Source: Spodoptera frugiperda
Lineage: Eukaryota > Arthropoda > Insecta > Lepidoptera > Noctuidae
Length of the DNA: 64,000 bases
Assembly: GCF_023101765.2 (NCBI RefSeq)
Contig: NC_064242.1
Coordinates: forward strand, 10,218,327 to 10,282,326
Direction: 5' to 3'
Part shown: positions 13,861 through 26,875 of the stretch, piece by piece
Position numbering within the stretch: the first letter of the stretch is position 1
Layout of the letters: every line of letters starts with the position of its first letter
Notes under the pieces: generated by a model
Database searches by the model: none
What the model saw: the letters and a program-made list of their open reading frames with translations, nothing else
What the model was told of the DNA's origin: nothing
Program-made: the position numbers and the translations under genes

Positions 13861-15590
13861 AAGTAGAACTTAAAATTGCATAAGTTTAACAAAATGTATC
13901 TTATATATTGTTTTACTTCTTCAAAACTCAAGTTGCCAACCTGAAACTCAAGATAATATGTATAGCATTTTCAAATAATTTTTCATCAACGGACCAAGAT
14001 AAAATTATTTTAATCCTGAATTCATGGAACAGCCAGTCGGAGGTCTAAGCGATTATAAAATCGAGGGTCCTTCAACATGATTAAATTTTGAACTGGAAAA
14101 GCACCCTTTTAATTAAGACACAGTGGTGCTTTCAATCTTACCAAGAAACGTGAAAAAAAAAGAAAAAAGAAAACATTTTTTTTACTAACGTTGTAAAATA
14201 AATATTCCGGTTCAACAACCTTTTCAAAATTTACTTGAAACATGCACGAAAAAGATAAAAATGTGTTTCCAATAATAACATCGGCAATGGCGGACCCTCT
14301 TATTATTATAATTCGAATAAATTTAACAAGGTCCCTTCGCAACGTGTTTCATACATCAATAACCCAAAGCATTACATACAAATGTAGCGAATATGTCATG
14401 AGATAGGGTTACCATCCATAAGAAATGCGTTGGGACAGGTGCGGTGCCGAACGGACCTTTTAGATTGGACTCCGAATAAGAATTGATCGAATTTGTGTCA
14501 CATCAATGAGAAGTAGGAATAAAGAATGAAAATATTGTTACCTGTATCGTAGGTGACAAAAATATTCTTACAGTTTGGAAGGTAACTTCGTAGAAGAATA
14601 ATGTTTTCATTCTGTATAATATCTGACTTTTCCAAGTAAAATATTCGCTGTATCTCTAGGAAATATGAAATCATGGTCGTATTCTTTCTACATACATGGG
14701 TCCTACACGTGTCATACCCAACTGAGACCTCAGGTGCAATATTGCACACTCATAACGTGCGTTCCATGGTGACAAGGAAATACGCGCCATCTTTAAATTT
14801 AGAACGTTCCCAAAATGTCACCTTTATTGCACCTGCCAGTACGAATTTTATTTAAAGTATATAGGAAAGAGGTTTTCGTTTTTTTCCGTTATTTATGGCT
14901 TCGAATGCGTGTGCACGTATCGGTTTCAGTATTTTCCCCTAGGCTATGCATAAATCTTGTAAAAACACGTAACAATTTCCACAAAAATACAAAGGAACAT
15001 TTAAAAACAACAGTACGTTTCATTTTTTGCTTACATTGAAGTCATGAATGGAATAAATCGTGTATTTTTACTTATTATACCTTGCTCGAGAACGTGCATA
15101 CCATATTCATATAAGGTTCATTCACCCTTTCGGGTGAGGAGTTCACCCTTACTTTGGCATTATACCATTATGTTGTAAATAGCGGCGGTAGTACAAATCC
15201 TCATAGAATACTTGAGTTCGAACTTTCAACGTCTTATCTCAAACATATTTAAGTTACCCTTGAAACTATAGCTTGTAACAATAAACTATACATGTCGTAA
15301 CCTGCTTTATTGTTTATAGTTAACAGTTGAATGTCCCATGATGTAACATCATGGATTTAACCCTAGGTAAGGGTTTATGACACGAACCTATTTCTGGTAG
15401 ACTACAGTTACCCATCGATATGATTGAAGTGAACTGAATACTGATAATAACTCTCCCAATCTTTCCATTGGCTTCATCCCTTTCTCTTTAAAAACCTTAA
15501 ATGATGTTGGGTACCTCCCTTAAGGACTCGACTAAAAGCTCTCAGAAGTTTATAACCATCATTGAAGATAATAGGTACTGCTACGGTTGC
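13861..15590. other. Gene-free stretch
   Basis: AT-rich; short frames only. A small hairpin, CACCCTTTCGGGTG, lies near 15125. Nothing else recognised. Confidence 0.45.
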
Positions 15591-15660
15591 TGAGTGGTTA
15601 CAAGTGTGAGAGGTGGGTTAAGGATCTCCGGCTCGATTTTTAGGTGAGACAAAATGATAT
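15585..15660 (+). repeat. Possible decayed tRNA-like SINE head
   Basis: GGTTGCTGAGTGG resembles a tRNA box A and CCGGCTCGATTTTTAGG resembles a decayed box B about 40 nt later, followed by AT-rich sequence. Only the spacing and two boxes support this. Confidence 0.25.
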
Positions 15661-15852
15661 TATTATACCAAAATAAAAACTTGAGCTGCTATGAGATGCC
15701 ATGTCAGATCTGGTGACAAATGTCGTCTACTCTTCCCACGGGTGTCGTAATAGGCAACGAAGAAACAAAACTACACACATTAGAGACCGGGCAGTAATTC
15801 TCAAATTGCGATCTTCAAACGACCTGCAAAGTATGAAGACTATGATAATCTC

Positions 15853-16045
15853 CTTTTTTATGATATAAACCGGTGAACGAGCAGACGGATCACCTGATGG
15901 TAAGATGGCAGGATGGCAATCGCCGCCGCCCATGGACACCTGACACACCAGAGGCGTTACAAGTGCGTTGCTAGCCTTTTGGGAGTTAAGAATATAAGGG
16001 TTGTTGTGGAATCGGCAATTGGGAAGATTGGGAAGGGGATTTCGG
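15853..16045 (+). repeat. Short interspersed repeat family B
   Basis: Carries the full ordered block set, including ACGAGCAGACGGATCACC, AATCGCCGCCGCCCATGG, ACACCAGAGGCGTTACAAG and GGGAAGATTGGGAAGGGG. A short extra insert (GATGGCAG) sits after TGGTAA. Confidence 0.75.
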
Positions 16046-16057
16046 TAAGGACGTGAA

Positions 16058-16180
16058 CAATCTATTTATTTATTTATTTATTAAGGGACAAAAAAACAGT
16101 TACATAAATAAACATAACAAATAAAGTACGTATTAAAAACTAAGTAACAATCATGCAACCCATACCATTGTCCACAAGTT
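16058..16180 (+). repeat. TTTA-rich retroposon end
   Basis: (TTTA)n run at about 16061-16083, followed by AGGGACAAAAAAACAG and an A-rich stretch. This is typical of a degraded retroposon terminus; family not assigned. Confidence 0.35.
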
Positions 16181-16690
16181 AACAAAACAATCCAACATTT
16201 TTTATGAGCTCTTGATGACGTTGATGAGAAACTTAAGCACAAAACCTTGAAGTAAATACTTAGGCAGCCATACTCGCTACTATTTGAACTATTGGTCCAT
16301 TATGCCCAATGGACTTCCAAACCAGTCAGCTAGTCAATGACATTTCAATACAAGTATTACAAGTAAAACGTAAACTGTCAAAAGTTGCACAGTTCACGAG
16401 TTCAACGGTCCGTGTATCAATAGAAATCAGACGGGACCCCGGCCTCTCACACACCATTGATTTTCACGATGTATGCCGTATGAAAACGTTGTATAGTTGG
16501 TGTTTTGTGCACATGTTATTCTAATCGTGTGATTTTGGAATTACTCTTTTGTTTTGTTACTAATGTTTAATTGTTCGTAAAATTATACGTATGTGTGTGT
16601 GAATGTTGTTCGTAAGCGTGAATTGCTTTCGGTTTGAATGTAGGCGCACAAATTATAGTAGTGAATTTTCTTTAATTTAGCGAAAGAGGT
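16181..16690. other. Gene-free stretch with one short open frame
   Basis: A 71-codon frame at 16309-16524 (+) has no domain, splice or composition support. Nothing else recognised. Confidence 0.45.
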
Positions 16691-16694
16691 GTGT

Positions 16695-16780
16695 AAGAAT
16701 CGTAGCAATTGGCGTGCAATTGTCTCTGCTTACCCCTATGGGAGACAGGCGTGAAGTTATGTATGTATGTATATATTTAC
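16695..16780 (+). repeat. Retroposon tail with ACAGGCGTGA block and (GTAT)n microsatellite
   Basis: CTCTGCTTACCCCTATGGGA, then GACAGGCGTGAAGTTATG and a GTATGTATGTATATATTT tail. This tail is common at the ends of lepidopteran interspersed repeats. Confidence 0.5.
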
Positions 16781-17429
16781 TTTTCATTCAAGAGATTTTC
16801 CTTTTTTAGAAGAAATTGAATGCTTTATTTGATTTTATTTATTTACAGATTTAATTGAACTTTTAAGTGTCAATACACGAAACCATACAAAACCAAAGTT
16901 CTGTACCCAGAGATGAATGAGTAAACAAAACAACTTTATACATTGAAACAATCAGTACCTAACCTATCGGGCAGTTCAAAGACCCGTAATAGGCCATTAG
17001 CCGGCTCGTACAAAAAACATTCAATAAATTAACAGACCACAGCGATATGTCTTGTTCCCCTAGTAAATTTCATTGCGAGTGATACCCCGTATTTAGTGCT
17101 AACCCATCGGCCCTATACGACGCCCATAATGGGATTGATGAACCCATAATAGTAGGGATTTATCTGTTTCATTGTATCCGGGATGGAGTTGTGAGGGTAT
17201 GTCAGTTGGAAAATATATGGATATGTTTGTATAAATCTGTGGTTAACCGTGTGTTGCAAGTTGAGTGGGCACAATACTAAAATCGAACACAAAGTAGAAA
17301 GGTACAACTGATTTTGTATCTTAGTTATCAATTGAAGTTGTATTTATACGCATTTTATATTAAGACTTACTATCAGAGACATTACATTTTTACCCTAACT
17401 GTTTTTTAGTAACTATTTTGTATCGAAAA
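16781..17429. other. Gene-free stretch
   Basis: AT-rich sequence between the microsatellite-tailed repeat and the inverted-repeat element. No feature recognised. Confidence 0.45.
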
Positions 17430-18300
17430 CAATGGGCATTGTTCAAAAAAAATAACCTTGTGTTTTTATTGAATTTTTCGATAATATAGACCATTTAAAG
17501 AAACTAATTTGAATATTTTGATAAAAGGATCAGAAACCACGTCAAAAACATTTTTTTAAGATTTTCAAATTTTTGATATGGGTGACGTCATCATAAGGCT
17601 CAGAACGATAGTATCTGTGCCATAGTGTGGTTGCATTAAAAAAGTACAACTGTCAATAATAGCTGTCTGAATAGAACTGTCAATAACAATAACCTTAAAA
17701 TAAGCTGTAAACAATAAAACATGTGATAAAACGTAATTTAACATATGATATGGACAATAATGGGACTGATAATATCATAGGAGTCTATTACTTCTGTGGT
17801 ACTTACATTAAAATGATCTTCGCGACAATACATAGTATAAACTTTGTAATATTCCGCACCAGCTTCTCGACACCACTTCTCTTGTAAGTCTTCCCTATTG
17901 CGAACGAAGATTTTGTTTGGACAATTTTTACAATTACGGCTGCAACTTGGAACAAAGCCCTTTCTGTATTCCATTTTCACTTTATGCAGAAGAAACTTAG
18001 AATTTGAATCTTTGTATTTTTTGTAAACAAAACCGAAACAAACTGACATGACATTTATATTTGACAGTTGTAGGCTTGACTTAAAACTTTTTAATTTTTG
18101 AAACATGAGGCAACGATACTAATTTATACGTCCTATTATGACGTCATTTGAAGGACAAGCAAGGTCAACCGTATTTTAACGAAATATCAATAAATAATAA
18201 ATATTTTAAATTATTAATTAGTCCATAATGATTAGTAAGTCTATTCCTCGAAATGGTTTTTCAATTACGATATTTTATAAATTATGAACAATGCCCATTG
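17430..18300. mobile_element. 871-bp segment with perfect 16-bp terminal inverted repeats
   Basis: CAATGGGCATTGTTCA at 17430-17445 is matched by its exact reverse complement at 18285-18300. The segment holds the THAP-like exon and little else recognisable. I see no clear target-site duplication beside the repeats. It could be a non-autonomous DNA transposon, or the arms could be two unrelated copies of a short repeat. Confidence 0.4.
17807..18106 (-). CDS. Partial THAP-like zinc-finger exon inside a terminal-inverted-repeat segment
   Basis: Open frame with possible starts at 18106 or 17974. From the second Met the peptide has a Cys cluster (VPSCSRNCKNC), then PNKIFV, a basic/acidic helix (REDLQEKWCREAG) and MYCREDHFN. 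This order resembles THAP domains of lepidopteran proteins, where the end is usually a Cys-x2-His-Phe block. Here it is Cys-x3-His, a deviation. The open frame meets a consensus splice donor (AAT|GTAAGT) directly after HFN, the place where such exons often end. I found no following exon toward lower coordinates, so this is a truncated gene or a transposon-carried exon. THAP proteins bind DNA and are related to P-element transposases. Confidence 0.4.
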
Positions 18301-19385
18301 CTAAGGACTGAGTTAAGCAACCAGTAAATGATTCTGAATACCGCAGGTAGAACGAAAAGTCGTGCTCTAAATAATCCAATACACCTATACAAAGTGTGTA
18401 TGAAGGAATATAATTTGTATAGATAGTAATAGTATATATAATACTTTTATACATTTGTGAATACCAATAGGTATAATATGTAAAATGGCAATCTTATCGT
18501 TCCAAGAAGTACACTTTAATATATTGTATAAATGTCATCGAACTATTTAGCATACACCTATTAATCTAACCCTAATCTAGTCTCTTTTTTTTATATAATT
18601 TATTTTTTTTGACTTTAAGTCAAGATCAAATCTAAATTATTTATTTCAAATAGACCGCGAAGGCACTTTTGAGCGTCAAAGCAAATATAACAATATAAAA
18701 AAACAAAATATCTGTCTGACAATAATCCTAGAATAATATAATATTTAAAAAAACACTCGGTCGGTAATACTAGATAGAATAAAGCCATTACAATTTTAAA
18801 GGTTTTATTTAGTTAACTGTAACAATCACACACCGATAAAATGAAAAAAATATATCACAACAAAAATGAAAATCCCCATAAATCCGGGTCCCCAATAAAA
18901 CAGACAACAATGTATGAAAAGACTTCAATTCGTTACATTCGATTTTATATACAGGGATCAGTTCCAACCATTGAATAAATTTCCTGTATGTCAGGCTCGA
19001 GCCGCTCTATAAATCTCGCAAATTATATTCATAGACTGACAGACCCAATTCTGATGATATCGCCATACTACATAGCCATGAACCTTGGGGTCTAGAATCA
19101 TGTAGATTCGTAGCATAATCTGATAAGCTAAATTATTCGTTAGCTCTTCAAAAATGTTCACTTCCCTCATAAGTAACAAAGAAAGACCTTGCATTGGTTA
19201 TGTCGAGCCATATTTTTGATGACACAGCATTAAAGTTTGTCGTGTTTGTAATATTTTAATGTCGTGAATTTTGCTTTATCTTTTTAGTAATCTTTTAGAG
19301 GAACTAATAAAAAGTACTGAAAAATCTGTCTTTTAAATCACAACAGTTGCAAAGTCTTCCGATATACATAGATGATCTGATAAAT
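18301..19385. other. Gene-free stretch
   Basis: AT-rich, with no gene recognised. A 67-codon minus-strand frame at 18991-19194 lacks any support. Confidence 0.5.
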
Positions 19386-19389
19386 TCCT

Positions 19390-19532
19390 GATTTAAATCT
19401 GTTTTGTACTAGCTTTAAGGCCGGCAACGCACCTGTGACTCCTCTCGTGTTGCGGGTATCCACGGGCAGCGCTAATCGCTTACCATCAGGTGACCCGTCT
19501 ACTCGTTTGCCACCCATTCCATAAAAAAAGCT
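19390..19532 (-). repeat. Repeat family B' copy
   Basis: On the minus strand: TTTTTTTATGGAATGGGTGG, CAAACGAGTAGACGGGTCAC, CTGATGGTAAGCGATTAGCG, GAGGAGTCACAGGTGCGTTG and CCGGCC. It abuts an RTE-like tail. Confidence 0.7.
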
Positions 19533-19700
19533 TCTGCCAGCGACTTCGCCCGCATTCCCTTGGGATAAAAAGTATCCTATCACCCAAGTCAGCTTATACC
19601 CTGTCTGTATACCAAATTGCATCAAAGTCCGTTCAATAATTTCAGTATGATTGATGAACAAACATCCAAACAAACAAACTTTCACATTTATAATATTAGT
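19533..19700 (-). repeat. RTE-like LINE 3' tail
   Basis: The plus strand reads GGGATAAAAAGTATCCTATC, ACCCAAGTCAGCTTATACCC and ATCAAAGTCCGTTCAATAAT, then ACAAACTTTCACATTTATAA and TATTAGTGTGATT. The ending is characteristic of RTE-type LINE and derived SINE tails in moths. Confidence 0.6.
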
Positions 19701-20695
19701 GTGATTATTGGTATAGTAGATAAACTTGTTTTTCTAAATTAACAGAACCAATTACCTACGAGGTTCATTATATACATACAGTCTACAGACAAATTTTAAA
19801 TCAGAAACAAGGCTAAAAAGCAAATAATTTCAGTCACTGCTTTTAAATGTTATAGGATCGAAACCACATTAAGCAGATTAATGAATTAAAACCGTTTCAG
19901 ATAAACGTTCGTTGTGAATTATTTAGTGGCCGACAAATTAACTAGTTACGTACCTATTGACATGATGTAGGTACATGATTTATTTGATTTCATAGGCATA
20001 TTATCATAGGTATGATACGCTGTAAAAAGTCCCTCGACTTCGTTGCATTGTAGTTTCAGTAAACTACCATATATCATACCAATAAAGGTAAACTTTTTGA
20101 TCTCTTTAAATTTTATAAAAAAAATCACCTGATTTGGAATTGCTGTTATTTATGGAGCTGATGACTTACCATACTTATGCTTACCATCAGGTGAATCACC
20201 TGCTAAAAAAAGAATAAATTAGCCTTATAGTAGAGATGTAGAAAGTAAGAAATAAACTACCATCATAATATCCATTGGTATTATGGACATTTCCATAGAA
20301 CACAATTCCAAAATAACTTTGTTAAATGCTAATATGAAACACATATTCATAAACTATGCATGATAAACGCATTCACGTTATGCAATACACAAAACCAAAC
20401 GCTGACAAAAGGTCAGTGCGATGTGCAGTTCTACTGGGAACTGCTAACCAAACTTTAAACAATCGTATGGACACTGAATTTAGGAATAAAGTTTTAAATC
20501 ACTTCTACCCAAACTGCCACTTAATAAAACGAGAAGTATGTACAGTATCTGGCGCTAAATATTACACATCCACCTTAGAAAGAGACAATCGTCTAAGTTG
20601 CGGCGTATACTACTCATTACTGATGGGCCACTTTAGTCATGACTTGAAAAAGAAACGATGACAATTAAAAAAGAAGCAGTTTTGTCAGTACAAGT
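19701..20695. other. Gene-free stretch
   Basis: Contains a small reversed family B scrap near 20178-20210 (ACCATCAGGTGAATCACCTG). A 101-codon plus-strand frame at 20356-20661 shows no domain or splice support. Confidence 0.45.
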
Positions 20696-20697
20696 AA

Positions 20698-20865
20698 ATC
20701 TGCAGACTGCCTAGCGGGGTTCCCTAGCCTTAGCCGGCGCCCCGGTAGCTCCGGCTCGAAAAACAGGAGTAGGAACGGGGTGGTTTTTAGTCAGTAAAAG
20801 TCTGACAGTCCCTCTCGCCTCACCCAAGGCGGGAGAAGCCATTAGATGACTATCACCCCTAAAAA
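20698..20865 (+). repeat. Short interspersed repeat family C
   Basis: GACTGCCTAGCGGGGTTCCC, CCGGCTCGAAAAACAGGAGT, AGGAACGGGGTGG, GTCAGTAAAAGTCTGACAGT, CAAGGCGGGAGAAGCCATTA. The best preserved copy in the window. Confidence 0.8.
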
Positions 20866-22040
20866 AAAGTTCAAGTAAATGATTGGAATATTATACAAAA
20901 ATATTTTTCTGCAATATTTAACGCCGCCTACTGTACTAGCTTCCAAAAGTTTCTATTATCTAGATAACCTGCAGAAAAGTTCAGTAACTATTTGACACTC
21001 GTTTCAAATTCCCAACTTCATTGTACTGGGATTTCTAAACCCCCCTTTGAAGACCATCCCATCCATCCTATAGAACGGATGCCTGGCAGTAGCTAACAAC
21101 CAAGTTTCGCTTTTGCTAGAGTTATGCGTACTATTGTTTTATATCTGTCAATCACCCAACGTACGACACAGAACAAATATCCGCCATGTTTGAGGAAAAA
21201 CTCTATTTCGCAATTTCAAAAGTGATTTAATTTGTACGGTTTCATTTTAAGAAGTTTAGTTACAAATTTGCAATAAATGTAAATACTTCGATAACATTAA
21301 CATTGTTAATGAAATGGAATTTCGTGCAAAACAAAAACGTTTCGCAAAAACAAATGTTTAGCTAAAAAGTTTTGTAAATTAAAACGAAGAGTAAGTATAA
21401 TTAATGAATTTGTTTCGTAAATGCAGATTGATATTAAAGTTGTAAATATTTGTAACTGTTTTTAACTCTATATTGTTATTCATCTGCCTGCGTCCCGAAT
21501 ATTAAAACTACATAATTATTTATTTAAAAGTACTAATTAGACAAGACATGTCACATAGAAATAATACTACTTGGTAAGTAAGTAAGTACCTAAAACGTAA
21601 AAGTCAAACATTGGTAGCAAATGTTTGGCAAACAAAATGTACTGAAAATCAATGCACGTGACGAGAACGTCTTATTGGAGGGTCTATTCGTTAGTAGATG
21701 TATAGTAGGGCGTAGGGCACGACTTACTATTGCTGTACAGACATGTGACTCTTGATATAAGCATATGTACCTACGTGAGCCGTGACTCAGTGAGCTACCT
21801 CAGGTAAAAAATGTGCGGACAAATATAGACACAGCGTTTCAAAGGTTAGCGTTTGAATTTCGTGAAACCTTTGGTGTGTCTCGTAACTTTATATTATATC
21901 ATGCGTGATATTTTGTAAACGTGTAAAAAATATCTAGGTACATGCCTACTACACGTGTCGTCGTTTGTTGTAGGTCCTGTGGCAAAGTAATTTATTCGTT
22001 TAATTTGTTCGGTGAAACCGAGTTAATGTCAGAAACTGAC
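20866..22040. other. Gene-free stretch
   Basis: AT-rich, nothing recognised. Confidence 0.5.
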
Positions 22041-22044
22041 TGGA

Positions 22045-22165
22045 TTTTTTTATGGTATAAACCGGTAAACGAGGAGACAGATCACCTGATTCCTTGAACA
22101 CCCGATACACCAGAGGCGGTGAGGAATTTAAAGGTTGTTGGGGAATCAGGGATTGGTAAGGGCGT
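22045..22165 (+). repeat. Short interspersed repeat family B (internally deleted)
   Basis: TTTTTTTATGGTATAAACCG, GTAAACGAGGAGACAG and ATCACCTGAT, then a deletion of the GCCGCC block, then ACACCAGAGGCG and GGTTGTTGGGGAATCAGGGA. Confidence 0.7.
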
Positions 22166-24160
22166 AATTGGACCTTGTTTTCACTATTTACCCAAATATG
22201 ATTAAATCACAGTCTCAAATGCACTGTGCTAGGTATAATGGTGATACTACAACAGATCGAGCTATCGGTTACTAACAATAAGAAACACAGATCGCAATAC
22301 ACATCAAACGCGGATCACATTCAACTCAATAACATAAACGCATGCATAAAGGTAAACATGAACCTTTACTTATGTTTGCTCATCATACCCCATTAAACGA
22401 AATTCAATAAAACAAAACATACCTTCATATGGGAAGGATCATTTCAATACGTTGATGGAAAACTCAATTTACCCTTGATCAAAACCGGGGACATAAACAA
22501 CGAGTGAAATATATCTTGTAAAAGTATCAGTTTCTTCAGTAACTACATTTTGGTCGGAAAATAAAATTATAGAGTACCTTTTCGACGAAGGAGAGCGTAA
22601 CACACTTGGTTCGCGATCCGCATACTAAATGTAAGGAAGCACCAACGTGAAAGGTTCCCATATCGATTTCTTGAAATTTCTACCCTAAACACACTTGCCA
22701 GGATAAAATATAAATAGGATTCTCGGTATTTCTGCATTTAACTTCGAGTTCGCCTAAATATATTTATTTAGCTTCTTTTACGTACTTGGTAGTTAAAGAG
22801 AAAAAAATATAAATTCAAACGAAACAGACCAGAAATACGGACGTATTTCTACTAGCTACTTTAGATCTACTACTAAGTCAATGTTTCGTGTCAAAAGTCA
22901 AGTCAAATATCAATTGTCATTAAACTGTGAAACTCTGCTCATAGATTCCAAGGATAAAATTGATAAAGATCACCAAATCCTAGAGTAAAAACAGACAATA
23001 CGAAACAAAAGGCTCTTAAACCGTGTAGAAGCGATACCTAAGTCTACATAAAGAAACAAAATGTCTACCAAATTCTGGTATTCCAACAAACTCGACCTAA
23101 AAACAGTCTTTCAGCTGTGCACTTCCCACGGTGCAGTAATTTCAGGAAAATGGGTTAGTGGATAGAATATCCTTATGAACTAACAAACATATCCAGTTTA
23201 CGATGGAGAATTCCTGTACTAAAAGGGTTATACACTACTGGTAATGCCAATAGTATTTGGATAGATCCGTGTGGACATGACAATCATCAACTATCGACAC
23301 ATAATATTTTTATTAAAACAATACATAAAAAAACTTGTTGAATATCTTTAACAATGTAATTTTAAAAATATGTAGACGATTTAGTGTTTACTGAAAGTAT
23401 ATACAATGTGATAGGGGCGAGACTTCTAACCCGTTAAGGCTGAATACTACATCTAATTTTAACGACAAAAGTCCTGGGTCGAAGGGTCGAATCCCCTCCC
23501 CCTAAAAATTATGGCCATTTTAATATTTTTTTTACTTTTTTTGATATCAAAGGTTGTATGCGTCGTAGAAACAAAAAAAAGACGACAAACGGTAGCTAAT
23601 AACCTTGGCTAACTAATTCATTACTTTTTTCATATGTTTGATAATGTTTTGGTGAGAAAAAAATAATTTGTGAATTATTCTTACCGAAAAAATCACTATT
23701 TTCCTATATTTTCAATTAGGGGTTCAACCCTCAATGATAGGTATAAAAAAATAATACATTTTTATAAATATAATTGACTTAGAGGGCAGGGTGCGTCTGC
23801 CTTCCAAAAAGACATAATTCAATCGCAACCTTATCTCCAACTACATAATGTACATAATATGAAAACCCCCATCTTTGTAGCAATGTTCATACGTGAAGTA
23901 TAAGGGAAAAAATAAAGGCGCAAAGTGAAGTCCCGTGTCCACGGTACGTGCTACACCTGAATACAAACGACAAATAACAAAATTGCTGCGGTCGGAACAC
24001 TTGAGCTTTGGAAAGGGGTCAACCCTTTGAAAAGCGTGAAATATATCCGACTATTTCATATGACTAGGCCTTGATGGCTTCGGTATGTATGGAAGAATTA
24101 TGCGTCCGATACATAGTGTGCGAGTAAACTATGTATTACGTACGGGGCAAAAACAGTTAG
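22166..24160. other. Gene-free stretch
   Basis: AT-rich. GGGTCGAAGGGTCGAATCCC near 23476 looks like a tRNA T-arm, but no tRNA can be folded around it. Nothing else recognised. Confidence 0.45.
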
Positions 24161-24164
24161 AAGT

Positions 24165-24330
24165 TTTTAAGGCAGAGGTGCACATTACGACACGTAATGC
24201 CGCTGTACAATGTACACCCACTTTTCACCATTTGTGTTACAAGTCTCATGTAATAAGGGATGAGCCTATTGCCATATACTGGGCACAATTCCAGACTCCG
24301 TGCTACTATTGATTTTTTTTCGGAAAGCAA
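24165..24330 (-). repeat. tRNA-derived SINE family D (tRNA head missing)
   Basis: GGCAGAGGTGCACATTACGA, CTGTACAATGTACACCCACT, TTTTCACCATTTGTG, GAGCCTATTGCCATATACTG and GGCACAATTCCAGACTCCG match the copies at 38410 and 43234. The promoter head toward higher coordinates is absent. Confidence 0.75.
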
Positions 24331-26740
24331 TTTCAAGATTTTAGTAACAATCCACTTAGTCAGGCGACTGGTATAAAAGTCGTAAGCTATTGGACGCAAA
24401 TCGTGCAGAGCGCGATGAACGCATATGTATAGCAGTGTACATAAGAGTCTTGTAGCTGAGGTAAGATAATAATGATGACGCTGAATCTATAATTGTATAG
24501 AAATGTCTTGTGAGAGTAAAAGTCATACCAAATGTAACTTGACCTCCAATTTCAATCACAGACACATCACAACAACAAAAAGAAAGCGAGCGACGAAAAA
24601 TTACAAAGCAAAAACGTTTTAAGAGTTAAGCTTCGCTCCTGATTGAGTGGGATAAGGTTGAGGGAAAAAGAGCAAAGGTAAATCCCTCCTGACCAAACAG
24701 CACTTAAGTATGTCCACTTAACGTTGAGAGTACGAATGAAAGCGGCCAGGACCCAATACGACCGGCCAAAGTAAATAGATGAAATTTCTTTTCACTTGAC
24801 TAAAGCTAAGTGAATGCGGGACTGTGTTAATAAAATAATAGTGCCGTCTTATCGGGCATTTCGTCTAATGCTTGCCTGTACTCTGTCTGCAAAGGATTGT
24901 GCGTCCCTAGAAAGAAAAACTGTAAAATACATATTGTTTCAAATATGCGGTAAGACTAAACAATGATATTTTTCAGTATGGGTAGGTGGTCTATCACCTC
25001 ATTGTTCACGCCAAGAATTTCTAAAACAAAAGACCCAATGATACTCTACCTAACCTAAGATATTCAACTGGATATCTTACGCTTAGCCGTCGTACTTCTA
25101 ACCAATAAGCTACAGCCGTTCTACAAACGACTTTTGTAAATGTTACCAGACTTTACTTAAACAACTTAGAACTTTCCAACTGTGAATTGAATACAATTGT
25201 TTAAGTTAGTCTTTTATTCGTCCCCGTTAAGAAGAAAAAGTCACAAATATCCGATCTCCAGCGGCCGACATTTGCCAAAACGAAAAATTAGCCCTGATCA
25301 CTCTAAAACGTTAAGACACGGAATAAAAAGGCTATTATCGGGAAATTACATCAGATTGTTACCGAAGTATTGCAGGCAATTGTGGCCTTTCTAGCTAACG
25401 AACATAAGAGCGTTAATCGCTTAACAAAATTAATTAACGGTTACGTGAACCTAATAACACTCTGTGGTTTCCTTTTCCTTTAATTACGCTTTGATTAGAA
25501 ACATGAATCTTATACCTTTGACCTTCGAGCTTAAGAATAATAATAAGAGGGTGACGCCTTGTTTTTCTTAGTACAGAACAAGCCTGTTTCTAAGAAAAAT
25601 GTTGAATAGCCTGAAGGCTTACCGTAGAGTATTTATTTTGCGCCAACATTGTCCTCTTTACTTCCAATGAGCTACTACTGAGAATTTCCAAAAACAGATC
25701 ATTCTAAGAAAAATCGTCCTTCACGGAGATTGATATCTTTTTTACACAGCTGTGCTTGCAGATTTACCTTAAAAGTTAGTAGTAACCAAACGAAGTGTCG
25801 ATGTAGTTCTTAGTTCAATAGGTTTTACGTGATACAACCTAAATTTGTTCCGAGGAACCGATATTTTATTCTGTAGCTTATAAAACGAAAACGTTTGCAC
25901 TTATATCCCATTTTACTTAATTTATATCCCACTTTAAAAATCTAAATATATTTTTGGAGCATGTTTATGTAAATAAAGTCTCAGTTTGTGATAAATTAAC
26001 CATAAATATGTTCTCTACATAAATATATACCACATATATAACTTATAGCTTTTACTTCAAAAATAATCCACCCTGTTCCCAAGATACCAAAATAATATGT
26101 AAGTATACTAAAGACACTTACTTCGAAAACCATCTGCTCTATTCCCAAAGACAAAATTAAGTTGAAAATATTCTCAGAAAAGACAAATAAACTACGAAAC
26201 AATTACTCTCATGTCAACTATACAAGTCTCTAAACAATTACTACTAGTACTTCAATACTAGTCAAGTAATTCAGTATCATTTGAATCCCTAAGGACACAA
26301 GTAAAGCTCTAAAATCTAGATAAAATTGGGACTACAATCAATGCCCCATCACGTTCCAAAACTTAAGTTGGGAACTACAGTTTGTTAAACAAGCCTCTAT
26401 TTGCCAATAGCGGTGGTGAAAAACCAAACGTTGCCAAGTAAATTCTTTGGGGAGTAAAGCAGAGGATTTAAAAATGAAACGGAGTTCTGATTTCTCATAG
26501 GTGCAGTGGTAATTATCTGATGTGATGTTTGTTTGTGTATTATTGATTTTTTATAGGTTGCTGTTTGTTTCAATTGCATGAAAGATCATATTATTGAGCT
26601 TCTGTTTACGATAACATACATAATATTTTATTTTACAATAAGATAAAGATTGCTTTAAAATTTGTATCTAGAAATGTTGGAACTATTCGAAAGCATCAAT
26701 GCGAACATAGATCACAGATTAGCACATAGTTAACAATTTT
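24331..26740. other. Gene-free stretch
   Basis: No gene or named repeat recognised. Short frames lack support. Confidence 0.5.
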
Positions 26741-26744
26741 AACT

Positions 26745-26875
26745 AAAAATCACGGTTTACTCACGTATTATTAATGGAGAAAAGCTCTAAGTATTAGTTT
26801 CGAGCCACAGAGGGACTCTTCATCATGAGCAGCGTGTGTAGACGCAGCGACTAGGAGCAGCCTACTGACGTTTGA
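26745..26875 (+). repeat. Repeat family N, copy 1
   Basis: Reads CACGGTTTACTCACGTATTA, TTAATGGAGAAAAGCTCTAA, TTTCGAGCCACAGAGGGACT, CTTCATCATGAGCAGCGTG and AGACGCAGCGAC. Shared with 28088 and, reversed, 48045. Confidence 0.65.

Noticed and set aside
23440..23520. tRNA-like GGGTCGAATCCC arm
   Set aside because: No matching acceptor stem, D-arm or box A at proper distance; not a tRNA or clear SINE.
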